Assembly: GCF_002214605.1 (NCBI RefSeq)
Contig: NZ_CP015193.1
Location: forward strand, 1,220,978 to 1,284,977
Direction: 5' to 3'
Length of the DNA: 64,000 nucleotides
Origin: Thermococcus chitonophagus
GTDB lineage: Archaea; Methanobacteriota_B; Thermococci; Thermococcales; Thermococcaceae
This document shows positions 1-8,533 of this stretch, piece by piece. Position 1 is the first letter of the stretch. The number at the start of each line of letters is the position of its first letter. Under the pieces are notes generated by a model. That model had not been told where the DNA came from. It searched no databases and saw only the letters and a list, made by a program, of their open reading frames with translations. The position numbers and the translations under genes were made by a program.

Positions 1-30
1 AAATTTAAAAGCCCACGACCCAAGCAGGGT

Positions 31-282
31 GTGATGACGATGGAGCCAAAGCCGATGATATTCGAGGGAGATCCCGAAGTAATAGGTGGGGCGGAAGAGG
101 AAGTTGATGCGGGGGAAGAAACCGTTGAGCAATTCTTCGCTCACAGCAAGGGAAATACGATCTATGTATCTTTCGCGACAACCGATATGAAGATAACCAT
201 AGGAATTTCTCACGACAAGGCAACTTTAGAAGAACTCGTAAAGGCCGTGAAAGAATTACTCTTGGAGTTTAAGAGGAAGTGA
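31..282 (+). CDS. Small acidic hypothetical protein
   Basis: An 83-residue reading frame opening with GTG-ATG-ACG-ATG, so the true start may be 31, 34 or 40; no strong Shine-Dalgarno is visible, and the AT-rich AAATTTAAAA at 1-10 could be its TATA box, which would make the transcript nearly leaderless. The first 30 residues are Glu-rich and probably flexible. The rest alternates beta-like (NTIYVSFAT) and amphipathic helical stretches (LEELVKAVKELLLEFKRK). No catalytic motif, membrane segment or cysteine pair is seen. I do not recognise the family. It converges on the prolyl oligopeptidase gene. It is probably a real small protein because its codon use is normal and the frame fills the available space. 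Confidence 0.6.
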   Translation: MMTMEPKPMIFEGDPEVIGGAEEEVDAGEETVEQFFAHSKGNTIYVSFATTDMKITIGISHDKATLEELVKAVKELLLEFKRK

Positions 283-286
283 CATT

Positions 287-334
287 GTTCATGCATATGA
301 ACGAAATGCATGCATATTGTTCATGCATGTGAAC
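287..334. repeat. Pair of 16-bp palindromes around ATGCATGCAT
   Basis: GTTCATGCATATGAAC at 287-302 and GTTCATGCATGTGAAC at 319-334 are two near-identical imperfect palindromes with identical 6-bp arms, centred 32 bp apart. Between them lies the perfect palindrome ATGCATGCAT at 306-315. The block fills the gap between two convergent genes, so it is not in an obvious promoter position. It could be a protein-binding site, a paired RNA hairpin acting in 3' end formation, or a relic. What is certain is only the repeat structure. Confidence 0.75.
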
Positions 335-394
335 AAGAAAAGTTTGAGGTCTCGATTTTAAGTGGAATAAAAGCAAGAAAAATAGGAGATATAT

Positions 395-2257
395 TTATTG
401 GACAACTTTGTCCCATAGAACTCTTGTGACAAATGCAAGCAAATCGGTGAGCTCCCTTGCCCTCGTTTCAGGTGAAGCACCCATGTGACCACTCTTAGTT
501 TCGACCCTAAGGTACACTGGGGCATTAACTTCCTTGAGCTTCATGAAGAACTTCAATGCATGAGCAGGGTGAACCCTGTCATCGTGCAGGCCAGTGTAGA
601 TAAGGGTTGGGGGATATTTCTGAGGCTTAACGTTGTGGTAGGGCGAGTACTTCAGCAGAAACTCCCTGTCCTTTGGATCATCGGGATTTCCATATTCCGG
701 AATCCAGACGCTTCCTATGTACAGCTTGTGGAACCTGAGCATGTCAATCACTGGATAGCCAATTAGGGCGGCATCCATAACATCCGGCCTTTGAACGAGC
801 GTTGCTGAGACCAAAAGCCCTCCGTTACTCCTTCCCCAAGCTGCAACCTTGTAGCCTTCAGCTTTAAGTTTGCTCAGAACGGCGATAAAGTCGTCAAAGA
901 CGTTCTGCTTGTTCTCCCTCATTCCTGCACGATGCCACTCCTCCCCGTACTCGCTACCTCCCCTCAAGTTGGCCATCGCAAATACTCCACCGCGCTTTAT
1001 GAACGGAATTACCTGGGGGAAGAACCTTGGCGTTAGAGAGATGTTGAAGCCACCGTAGCCAAAGACCCAGGCTTTCTTTTCATCTTTCTCCCCCTTCACG
1101 ATGAAGTAGTGGATCCTCGTTCCGTCCTTAGATATTGCAAAGTCCTCCTCAACCTTGAAGTTGCCCTCGATTCTTTTTTCATCGATTAACCTTAGTTCAT
1201 CCTTCAGCTCGTATATTCTGTAGGGAACAGTAAAGCTCTCGTACCTTAAGATAACCCTTTCATCGTCTTTATCCAAGGGATAAACGCTCCCAGGGAAGTC
1301 AAAAGTGAAATCCCTCACCTTCTTGCCGTCCAAGGTGTAAACTTCAATCCTGTGACTCGCGTGAACGAGCCTTCCCGCTACCATCTTGTCCTTAACGATG
1401 ACCGCCCACTCAAGGGGGAACTGGCCTTCCGGAACTACTTCCTCCACCTGGCCATCCTTTAATGCGATGATCTTCCCGAGACCTTCCCCCTCCCTTGTCA
1501 GGATGAAGAGCTTCCCATCAACTACATCTATGGGCTCCGCCGGAACCTCCGCCGAATAAACTTTCTTCCACTCTTCAGGCTTGTCAATAGGTCCAAGGTA
1601 TATCTCGGCCTTGTTCCACCCGTACGTTACCGTGAGCATTGCGTACTTCTCATCCGAACTCTTTGAAAGCCCCATAAAGTAGCCCGAGCCAAGGCCCTCG
1701 CCGAATACCATCTTTTCCCCTTCTTCGTCCTTCCAGAAAAGCCTCTCAGCTGGGGGATTTACACCGTCAGGAGTCTTCTCCTTCCTATAAAAGCGAGCGA
1801 AGTAGTAGCCATTTCCCAGGAACACTATGTTCCAGACCGAGGGTGTTATCTCCTCTATTACATCTCCTGTTTCGAGGTCTATTATCTTCGTTGTTCCCTC
1901 ATCGGCACCTCCTATTGAGAAGCTGTACGCCAACCTCTTTCCCTCCCTGTCTGTAGTGAAGCCCTGCAAGAGAACCTCATCGCCAATTTCCTTTTCTAGC
2001 TCCTTGGAGTCAACTATAACCTCACCGTTAAGCCATCTTATGACCTGCCTGTCCTTCTCCCTCATCGAGACTATTATTCCCCTCTTAGTTATCCTCGCCG
2101 AACCTACAGTTGGTATAGAGAAGTACTCCCAAACTTCCGGGAACAGTTTATCGCTCAGTTCTCCCACGAACTCCTTGAACCTTCTGTTTTCCTCTTCGAC
2201 TAGCTTTAGAACCCTTTCATCCTGCAGGTTTTCCATCCAAATGTAGGGATCTTCCAT
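395..2257 (-). CDS. Prolyl oligopeptidase (S9A)
   Basis: Cytosolic serine peptidase that cuts short peptides after proline. With the start at 2257 (MEDPYIW, preceded by GGTGG five bases upstream) it has 620 residues, close to the 616-residue P. furiosus enzyme as remembered; a start at 2269 would add four residues without a ribosome site. The N-terminal two-thirds is the beta-propeller that gates the active site. The C-terminal alpha/beta-hydrolase domain carries the nucleophile Ser477 in GRSNGG, the acid in HDDRV (about 559-560) and His591 in SGHMG. All three triad residues are present, so the enzyme should be active. It has no signal peptide. A role in peptide catabolism is the usual inference for Thermococcales. 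Confidence 0.95.
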   Translation of the reverse strand: MEDPYIWMENLQDERVLKLVEEENRRFKEFVGELSDKLFPEVWEYFSIPTVGSARITKRGIIVSMREKDRQVIRWLNGEVIVDSKELEKEIGDEVLLQGFTTDREGKRLAYSFSIGGADEGTTKIIDLETGDVIEEITPSVWNIVFLGNGYYFARFYRKEKTPDGVNPPAERLFWKDEEGEKMVFGEGLGSGYFMGLSKSSDEKYAMLTVTYGWNKAEIYLGPIDKPEEWKKVYSAEVPAEPIDVVDGKLFILTREGEGLGKIIALKDGQVEEVVPEGQFPLEWAVIVKDKMVAGRLVHASHRIEVYTLDGKKVRDFTFDFPGSVYPLDKDDERVILRYESFTVPYRIYELKDELRLIDEKRIEGNFKVEEDFAISKDGTRIHYFIVKGEKDEKKAWVFGYGGFNISLTPRFFPQVIPFIKRGGVFAMANLRGGSEYGEEWHRAGMRENKQNVFDDFIAVLSKLKAEGYKVAAWGRSNGGLLVSATLVQRPDVMDAALIGYPVIDMLRFHKLYIGSVWIPEYGNPDDPKDREFLLKYSPYHNVKPQKYPPTLIYTGLHDDRVHPAHALKFFMKLKEVNAPVYLRVETKSGHMGASPETRARELTDLLAFVTRVLWDKVVQ

Positions 2258-2341
2258 GAAAACCACCATCTGAACGTTAAGCTTTGGGATTAATAAGCTT
2301 TGATGAGAAGGTTTAAATTTAATAACATAATATTTAATATT

Positions 2342-3724
2342 ATGGTATTAAAATTTATCGACAGAGAGTTTGAGCTGGAAGAGCTAGAAAAGAGGTACAA
2401 AGAAAGTAGGACTCACCTAATTCTGATCTACGGAAGGAGAAGAATAGGAAAGACGGAGCTAGTTAAACAGTTCATAAGGGATAAGAAAAGCTTCTACTTC
2501 CTTGCGCGGAAGGAGCCAATGGAACTTGAAATCAGCAGGCTAATAAAAAGCTTCAACAGGAAGTTCAACGTGTTCATAGAGGCTGAAAGTTTGGAGGAGT
2601 TCTTCGCGGAGCTTAAGAAGTTCGGGAAGATAGTTGTCGTGATTGACGAGTTTCCATATTGGATTGAGGAGGACAAATCAATCCCCTCACTCTTCCAGTA
2701 TATCTGGGACGAAATATTGAAAGATTCAGAGGTAATGCTAATACTCCTAGGGTCATCCATCTCCACAATGGAAAGCCTTCTCAGCTATAAAAATCCCCTG
2801 TACGGGAGAAGAACAGCCCAGATAAAGCTATCCCCTCTAAGCTTTTTTCACCTCAGAGAGGCGTTTCCTAAGTATTCGTGGGAGGATCTCGTAAAAGTTT
2901 ATGGTGTAATAGACGGTATTCCCGCGTATCTCCAGTACTTTGACGACTCACTAATGGTTGAGGAGAACATAGAGAGGAACTTCTATAACAAAGTCAGCGT
3001 TCTCTATGAGGACGCTGAGAGACTGCTCAAGGACGAGCTCAGAGAGCCGGTGACATATCTTAACATCCTGAAAGCAATAAACGATGGAAAAACTAAGCTA
3101 ACGGAGATTGCAAACGAGACGAAAGTCGCAGTAACGAACCTTCCAAAGTACCTGAAAGTTCTCGAAACGCTCGACCTAATATACAAGGAGTTTCCGGTGA
3201 CGGTAAGGGAGAGGAAGAGGTTTGGAATATACAGAGTTAAGGACTTTTACTACAAGTTCTGGCTTCGCTTCGTCTATCCATATAAGGACGATATTGAAAT
3301 AGGGGCAATAACATTCTCAGACCTCCAAGAGGACTTCAACAAGTACCTCGGCGAGGTCTTTGAGAGGGTGTGCAGGGAGTTTCTAATAAGGATAAATGGA
3401 AAGAAATTGCCCTTCAAGTTCACCAAGATAGGAAGATGGTGGGATAAGGAACAGGAGATTGATATAGTTGCAATTAACAGTTTAACTGGAAATTCAGCAT
3501 TTTTTGAGGTTAAATGGAGGACTCTTAACTATAGAGAGACAATAAAAATACTGAAGGAGTTAATTGAAAAGAGCGAAAGGGTGAACGTTAAAGGGAAAAA
3601 GTTTTATGGAATAATCGGAAAAGGGATCAAGGAAAAGGAAAAGCTTAAGGAGAGAGGTTTCTTGGTCTTTGACCTTTCAGACTTCGAATGGGTCCTCAGA
3701 GAGCCTGGGTCGAGGGAACGATGA
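2342..3724 (+). CDS. Archaeal AAA-type ATPase with C-terminal DUF234 domain
   Basis: Member of the archaeal ATPase family typical of Thermococcales. A Walker A motif (GRRRIGKTEL, about residues 31-40) and a Walker B strand (VVVIDEF, about 100) lie in the first half, followed by a winged-helix-like middle. The last 120 residues contain EIDIVA and FEVKW, a pattern like the PD-(D/E)XK nuclease fold of DUF234. I chose ATG 2342 (MVLKFIDRE) because GGTTTAAATTT at 2310-2320 is a TATA box at leaderless distance; the upstream ATG 2300 lies before that box. The function of the family is unknown. Similar ATPases occur at 14186, 49124, 52578 and, broken, 57215. The 3' end overlaps the convergent MFS gene by 48 bp. 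Confidence 0.85.
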   Translation: MVLKFIDREFELEELEKRYKESRTHLILIYGRRRIGKTELVKQFIRDKKSFYFLARKEPMELEISRLIKSFNRKFNVFIEAESLEEFFAELKKFGKIVVVIDEFPYWIEEDKSIPSLFQYIWDEILKDSEVMLILLGSSISTMESLLSYKNPLYGRRTAQIKLSPLSFFHLREAFPKYSWEDLVKVYGVIDGIPAYLQYFDDSLMVEENIERNFYNKVSVLYEDAERLLKDELREPVTYLNILKAINDGKTKLTEIANETKVAVTNLPKYLKVLETLDLIYKEFPVTVRERKRFGIYRVKDFYYKFWLRFVYPYKDDIEIGAITFSDLQEDFNKYLGEVFERVCREFLIRINGKKLPFKFTKIGRWWDKEQEIDIVAINSLTGNSAFFEVKWRTLNYRETIKILKELIEKSERVNVKGKKFYGIIGKGIKEKEKLKERGFLVFDLSDFEWVLREPGSRER

Positions 3725-4846
3725 CGGCCCGGTACCTCGATGACGAGGGCTCATATCCAAGAATATCAGAAGTGTCGAAACTAAGTACGCTAGAGGGACA
3801 AGCAATAACGCCCTTTTGTAGCCTGCGATATCTATGAGCTTTCCGACAACGTAGGGACCAATTGTAGCTCCAAAAAACCCGACCATGTTCACGAAACCCA
3901 TGACAACCCCCAAGTTTTCCTTTCCAGCCTTCTCTGATGTGTATGCAGTTATTATTCCACCAACCGAGTAAAGGAAGAAGCCAAGAGGTATTAAAAGGAT
4001 TGGATTCGGCCAAATAAGTATAAGGAATGTAAAGAGAGCATTCATAAGAAAGGCCAGAGAAACGCTGACCTTCCCTATCCTATCGTAAAGGAAGCCAGCC
4101 GAAATGGAGCCCAAAATCCCTATCATCGAGAGCAGAGAGAACATTGCAGAAGCTTTTTCAAGGCTAGCTCCCTGGGAGACTAAGTACGAAACCAAGAAAG
4201 TTAGAAGGGCGAAGAACGCTCCAAGGCCCAGGAAATTTGCTAGGCTTAAGAGGAAGACATTTCCTGGGATTGAAAACCTCACAACTTCAGGCTTAGAAAC
4301 CTCTCCTCTTACAGCAAAGGCAAGCAAAACCGCGACAAAGGAGCTCATAAGTGAGAGAACTAAGAATGAAAGCCTCCAGTTAAAGGTTAGAGCTATTGGA
4401 ACGACTATTAGTGGGGTTACCCCGGTCCCTATTGCGGGACCAACCATGAAGAATCCAAGGGCCGAGCCCTTCTTCTCCCTGAAGACCTCGCTTATTAGGG
4501 CAGTTGCTGGTGCATAATATAATCCGGCAAATAATCCGTAGATAAATCTAACGATGAGCATGTCCCAATAATCCTTTGTGAGTACTATAAACGCTGACGA
4601 TAGAGAATAACCAAGTATGCTGAGAACGAGCAACCTCTTCCTCCCGATTTTGTCTCCAATGTATCCCGCGGGAACCTGAATTAAGGCGTAAGGTAAGAGT
4701 AGGGACGTCATCAACAAGCCTATCTCAGCATTTGTAATATGAAGATCATCTCTTATTAGAGGTGCAAGGGAAGGAACTGCCATTCTGTGGGAGTAATTGA
4801 ATATCCAGCCTAAGCTGACCAGTACTAGAATTATTAGCTTTCGCAT
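3677..4846 (-). CDS. Major facilitator superfamily transporter
   Basis: A 389-residue polytopic protein with about 12 hydrophobic segments. The MFS loop 2-3 signature is visible as GDKIGRKR (about residues 63-70) and a weaker equivalent, YDRIGK, follows in the second half (about 257), as expected for the two-fold repeat. The N-terminus (FNYSHRMAVPSLAPLIRDDLHIT) resembles sugar-phosphate or organic-anion MFS carriers, but the substrate cannot be read from sequence. The C-terminal 25 residues after the last helix are polar and Arg/Pro-rich and are encoded in the stretch that overlaps the neighbouring ATPase gene; the original stop may have been lost and the tail acquired by read-through, although I cannot test this. 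Confidence 0.85.
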   Translation of the reverse strand: MRKLIILVLVSLGWIFNYSHRMAVPSLAPLIRDDLHITNAEIGLLMTSLLLPYALIQVPAGYIGDKIGRKRLLVLSILGYSLSSAFIVLTKDYWDMLIVRFIYGLFAGLYYAPATALISEVFREKKGSALGFFMVGPAIGTGVTPLIVVPIALTFNWRLSFLVLSLMSSFVAVLLAFAVRGEVSKPEVVRFSIPGNVFLLSLANFLGLGAFFALLTFLVSYLVSQGASLEKASAMFSLLSMIGILGSISAGFLYDRIGKVSVSLAFLMNALFTFLILIWPNPILLIPLGFFLYSVGGIITAYTSEKAGKENLGVVMGFVNMVGFFGATIGPYVVGKLIDIAGYKRALLLVPLAYLVSTLLIFLDMSPRHRGTGPSSFPRPRLSEDPFEV

Positions 4847-4884
4847 GTTTAAACCAATATCTTAACGCTTAAAAATTTAACTTA

Positions 4885-6903
4885 CTAAGAGCCTTTAATT
4901 TCTAGGTACACCCTATTTCCGCCAAAGACTCCAGGAGCGCTGAAGTTGTAGTACTGATTAAGCGTAACTTCACACGTAAACCCCGGAACTACATATGCTT
5001 CAAGTTTAATATAGCCTATGATCGTTGTTGAAGACGCAGATGTTTGAAGATATGTTGTTGTGTCATTGAGAGTAACTCCACCCTCTATTAATATTTCAGA
5101 TGTTCTCTCACTTGTATTTTCTATCCATGCTCTAAATTTGAACCATTCAAATCCACTACAGTTAGTTGATACTAGCTTTAGCCATAAGGATACGGATTGA
5201 GCGGGTTCGCTCCAAATGTCCAAGGATATTAGCTCACTTTTAAATGCATATACATCTCCTCCAATGACGGTGTTATCTGGGGGATTCCAAAGAGTTACCG
5301 TATTCCCGTATTGGTCTGCTATTTTTATATACACAGTGCCTCCGAGACTTGTACCGTTTACTATGAATGTACAATCCTTAGGATTGCCTGTAGGACAGGA
5401 TATTATCGCAGGAAGAGATATTGGAACTTTGGCAACTCCCGAAGAATCAACAGTGGCAGAAGACACATTATATTGAGTGGTCCCTACCTCTACCAAAATT
5501 GAGACGCTCCAATTTGGAGGAAGATTAGTAAAGTATACGTACTCAGGGCTTTTGTTTACAGTTATTATAAGGTTGTCAAAACTGACATTTAGTGTACCTG
5601 AAAGGTAGTAAGAGCCAATGGCGGCGTATGTAGGGGATATAACATTGTCATAAACTGGTCCGACTATCAATGTTCCATTAACCTTTAGGCTATGATCGCC
5701 TAAAGAATAGTTTCCCAGCATGCTATACCAATTTCCAGTAGAAATATTGTAGTAAGTCGAATTTAGTGTTGTCCATGTCCCATTATACCTTCTTATTTCC
5801 CCTCCAGAGACAACACTCGCAGAGCCCCCATAAAGGGTCCCATTTACTGACACTCCAGTTGCAAGAGCCGCATAATAAGCACTAGATCCTCCGCTCTGGG
5901 GGGCAAAATTAAGCTCTCTTGAAGGAGATGCCGAAGTATTGTATATGTATATCTCACTGTTATCAGTACCATATATAATGCTTGAGCCTGCCCAATCTAG
6001 CTGAGTCCATCCTGCAGGTGTTGAATTCACGTGAATTGTAAGATTTGAGACTATATTCGTGAGATCAACTGTAAAACTAGCATTTACATCCATATTAGTG
6101 GCTACGACATTACCATTGACCTTAACACTAATGACATAAATATCCGTGAATGATAATGTCCCGTCATAGTTATTTATCCATAAAGCAAAATATCCCGTCC
6201 CTGTAGAGCCGTCATGGTAATCTGATATATCAAATTCGACAACATCTCCGGGGGATACAGAATACAGAGTAACTCCATTGGACGTTATAGTACCAGCCCC
6301 CGTTGCCGTGACAATAATAGTTCCATAAACTTCAGAGTATCTACCATCAATGTTAAGAGTAAAATTATCATAAAGGGCACTACCGTTTATATTTCTATAA
6401 ATTCCATAGGCATAAAGACCATCGAAGGTACTATTTAACAGCACAACATCAGAATAGCCGTATCCATCTAAAATACTCGAAACCACCCCAATAAATATTG
6501 GACTCCCCAGAATCTGTTTTGGAACATAAGCTATGCATTCACCACTCCCCGTTGGTGAAGAAGTTTGGGTGATATATACAAACTTCCCTGTTGAGTTATA
6601 CTGCCACGCGCACGTAACATTTATGAGAGCTCCAGAAACGAAAGGATCACTATCAAAGGTATCCGCAAAAACAGCAGATCTTTCTACTCTTTGGAATGTA
6701 GAGTTTGCATAGATTATAGCTGTTGTATTGTAATCTCTTAAGTCCACTTCAGTTTGAGTAGTATTCTGACCAGAGAGCCACAGCACAGGAGTATCAACAG
6801 ATATCGTGACATATAAGATACGCTCAGTGAATACGGTTGCCATAACAAATGAAATTAAGAGGATTATCAGTATAAACCCCCTTATTTTATCCATTCTGTT
6901 CAC
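4885..6903 (-). CDS. Large secreted/surface-anchored Asn- and Thr-rich protein
   Basis: A 672-residue protein with one N-terminal hydrophobic segment (about residues 8-26) and no other membrane helix, so it is either secreted or anchored by its N-terminus outside the cell. The body is beta-rich with very many Asn-X-Ser/Thr sequons, as in glycosylated archaeal surface proteins. Two stretches (about residues 150-270 and 330-450) look like concanavalin/LamG-type jelly-roll domains. Six cysteines lie in the last third and N-terminal part, possibly in disulfides. Its start overlaps the upstream gene by 17 bp, so it is co-translated as the last gene of the 9178-to-4885 operon. I infer an adhesin or filament-associated component; no homologue is named with confidence. 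Confidence 0.75.
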   Translation of the reverse strand: MNRMDKIRGFILIILLISFVMATVFTERILYVTISVDTPVLWLSGQNTTQTEVDLRDYNTTAIIYANSTFQRVERSAVFADTFDSDPFVSGALINVTCAWQYNSTGKFVYITQTSSPTGSGECIAYVPKQILGSPIFIGVVSSILDGYGYSDVVLLNSTFDGLYAYGIYRNINGSALYDNFTLNIDGRYSEVYGTIIVTATGAGTITSNGVTLYSVSPGDVVEFDISDYHDGSTGTGYFALWINNYDGTLSFTDIYVISVKVNGNVVATNMDVNASFTVDLTNIVSNLTIHVNSTPAGWTQLDWAGSSIIYGTDNSEIYIYNTSASPSRELNFAPQSGGSSAYYAALATGVSVNGTLYGGSASVVSGGEIRRYNGTWTTLNSTYYNISTGNWYSMLGNYSLGDHSLKVNGTLIVGPVYDNVISPTYAAIGSYYLSGTLNVSFDNLIITVNKSPEYVYFTNLPPNWSVSILVEVGTTQYNVSSATVDSSGVAKVPISLPAIISCPTGNPKDCTFIVNGTSLGGTVYIKIADQYGNTVTLWNPPDNTVIGGDVYAFKSELISLDIWSEPAQSVSLWLKLVSTNCSGFEWFKFRAWIENTSERTSEILIEGGVTLNDTTTYLQTSASSTTIIGYIKLEAYVVPGFTCEVTLNQYYNFSAPGVFGGNRVYLEIKGS

Positions 6904-7480
6904 CCCATATCCTGTAATAATCCCCTAATAAATAGCCAAATAGAATCATCAGACTCAAGAAAAATATCCAGTATATAAACCTAAATTTTGAAAGGAGTGT
7001 ATACATAAAAGTGTATGTAATGACAGGTTCATTGAAATACAAGACTCCTCCACTTCCAGAAACTTTCAATTGAGGAAGTAAAACAGGCAATATATCATCA
7101 ACTGTCAGTCTTATGAGGGACATTAAAATCGAAAACATTAAAAGATTAGCAAGCAAAGCGAGGATTAAATATTTATCTAAGTTTCGGATCCAGTACAAAG
7201 TTAAAAAGACGAACGTTAGTATTATGTTGCCAAGCACAAGAACTGATAAAAAAGAGGTAGCGTCAAGTGCCTTAAACTCAACAGAAGTTCCAAAGTATGA
7301 GAGCTTGGATGATATCATTGAAACCATCCCGGAGACTGCATACCCTTCAAATCGGACTATGGGGAAGAACAGAGAAACTAGAGATAAACCTGATGTAATG
7401 CCAATATTAATAATTATCACACTCTTTAGATCTAATCTCCTCATTTTACCTTTACCCCCTTTCCCCTTTTCAAACCCCAT
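6887..7480 (-). CDS. Membrane protein of the surface operon
   Basis: A 197-residue protein with about five hydrophobic segments (roughly residues 17-37, 60-90, 98-120, 160-185) separated by an extracellular loop of about 35 residues. It has no recognised motif. The start overlaps the preceding gene by 40 bp and its end overlaps the following gene by 17 bp, so it is translated as part of one transcript with the candidate filament subunit at 8534 and the surface protein at 4885. I infer an assembly or anchoring role from position only. The alternative is an unrelated transporter-like membrane protein captured in the operon. Confidence 0.7.
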   Translation of the reverse strand: MGFEKGKGGKGKMRRLDLKSVIIINIGITSGLSLVSLFFPIVRFEGYAVSGMVSMISSKLSYFGTSVEFKALDATSFLSVLVLGNIILTFVFLTLYWIRNLDKYLILALLANLLMFSILMSLIRLTVDDILPVLLPQLKVSGSGGVLYFNEPVITYTFMYTLLSKFRFIYWIFFLSLMILFGYLLGDYYRIWGEQNG

Positions 7481-8526
7481 AGAACATAATTGATTCTTAT
7501 AAAATCAGCATTGTTACACTTTGTACCATTTGAAGGATATAGCTGTGTTGAAGAAAATGCTGGCAGAATAACACGTTTGCTACAGATAAGTTTTGTTGAG
7601 ATATCGTTAGTTTTTATGAATTCCACATAAACGGGTATCGGAATTGGATTTTGATTTGTCAAAATTATCGTTCCATTGATATTTCTAAGAGCTAAATCTT
7701 CAAGCACTACACTTACTGGGAACTTCAATTTTAAATTACCATGGTTCAATTTCATGTCACATCTAACGAGAAATGATAGAGTCCCTTTAGTAATCAAAGT
7801 GGAAGATGTTTTGTTAATGCGCTCTTCACTCTCCTTATACACTTCTAAAAATATGTCAGAAGGCAGCTTTATGAAGACCTTGCTTCCATTGACCCACGAA
7901 GTAACGTTCTTGTATTCCCAAACATCGCAACTTACACTTTCAATGTTCATTTTGAGCTTTGAGTTGGTAATATAGACGTCAAATACAAGGAGGCTTTGGT
8001 TGTATATTATCTTATACCCACCGAATTCAGGAGTGGGAGGTTCGTATTTGAGCTCCCATTGAGGCACATAAAAAGCACCAAGGATGCCAAGACTCAGAGT
8101 AGTGTACACTATAATCATAGACCCTACACTAGGAAACTCCCTTATAACGATGACAAATAAAAGGATTAGCAAGATACCCAATACCCACATCGGAAAATCA
8201 GCCACAAGAACGTATTTTATATTGCCCTTTCTAATATTTACCTCTTGGTTAGCTCCAAGCGAATGCAGTACTAAAGAATCTCCCAAATTCGTAATAACTT
8301 TGCCGGAAATACATGCAGTATGAAAGAGGTCCATACAAGCCAGGACGGTATTTCCAGCCGATACATTCCTCAAGTATGTGGCTTCGCCAATACCCAGCCT
8401 ATACTCAGGAGCATCAGAGACTATTATTAAGGCTATTGGGAAGCTTATAAGCTTGCCCATAAGGGTAAATACAAGAAAACCGAAAATAAGAAAAAGTAAC
8501 AGAGATCGCTTATTGGCTATAACCAC
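7441..8526 (-). CDS. Membrane protein with possible degenerate signal-peptidase-like region
   Basis: A 361-residue protein: an N-terminal hydrophobic helix (about 7-35), a 70-residue exposed segment, two adjacent helices (about 108-152), then a 210-residue extracellular beta-rich domain. The segment IIVSDAPEYRLGIGE after the first helix lines up by eye with the S-x-S-M-x-P-x-L-x-x-G-D box of archaeal signal peptidase I, but the catalytic serine position reads Ala and the Met-Glu-Pro core is lost; the later GD and N-I-K/G-K strands also fit loosely. That resemblance is weak and is an inference. It starts 7 bp after the filament-like gene and overlaps the next gene by 40 bp. If real, it would be a non-catalytic relative of the SipW-type peptidases that accompany TasA/camelysin genes. 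Confidence 0.65.
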   Translation of the reverse strand: MVIANKRSLLLFLIFGFLVFTLMGKLISFPIALIIVSDAPEYRLGIGEATYLRNVSAGNTVLACMDLFHTACISGKVITNLGDSLVLHSLGANQEVNIRKGNIKYVLVADFPMWVLGILLILLFVIVIREFPSVGSMIIVYTTLSLGILGAFYVPQWELKYEPPTPEFGGYKIIYNQSLLVFDVYITNSKLKMNIESVSCDVWEYKNVTSWVNGSKVFIKLPSDIFLEVYKESEERINKTSSTLITKGTLSFLVRCDMKLNHGNLKLKFPVSVVLEDLALRNINGTIILTNQNPIPIPVYVEFIKTNDISTKLICSKRVILPAFSSTQLYPSNGTKCNNADFIRINYVLWGLKRGKGVKVK

Positions 8527-8533
8527 TTATTCA

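Noticed and set aside
3677-3724. 48-bp overlap of convergent genes as a possible sequencing error
   Set aside because: Both frames are consistent and each ends with a normal stop; overlapping 3' ends are common in this compact genome.
7113-7493. Plus-strand frame opposite the surface operon
   Set aside because: It is the complement of a membrane protein gene; codon content is poor and it has no promoter.
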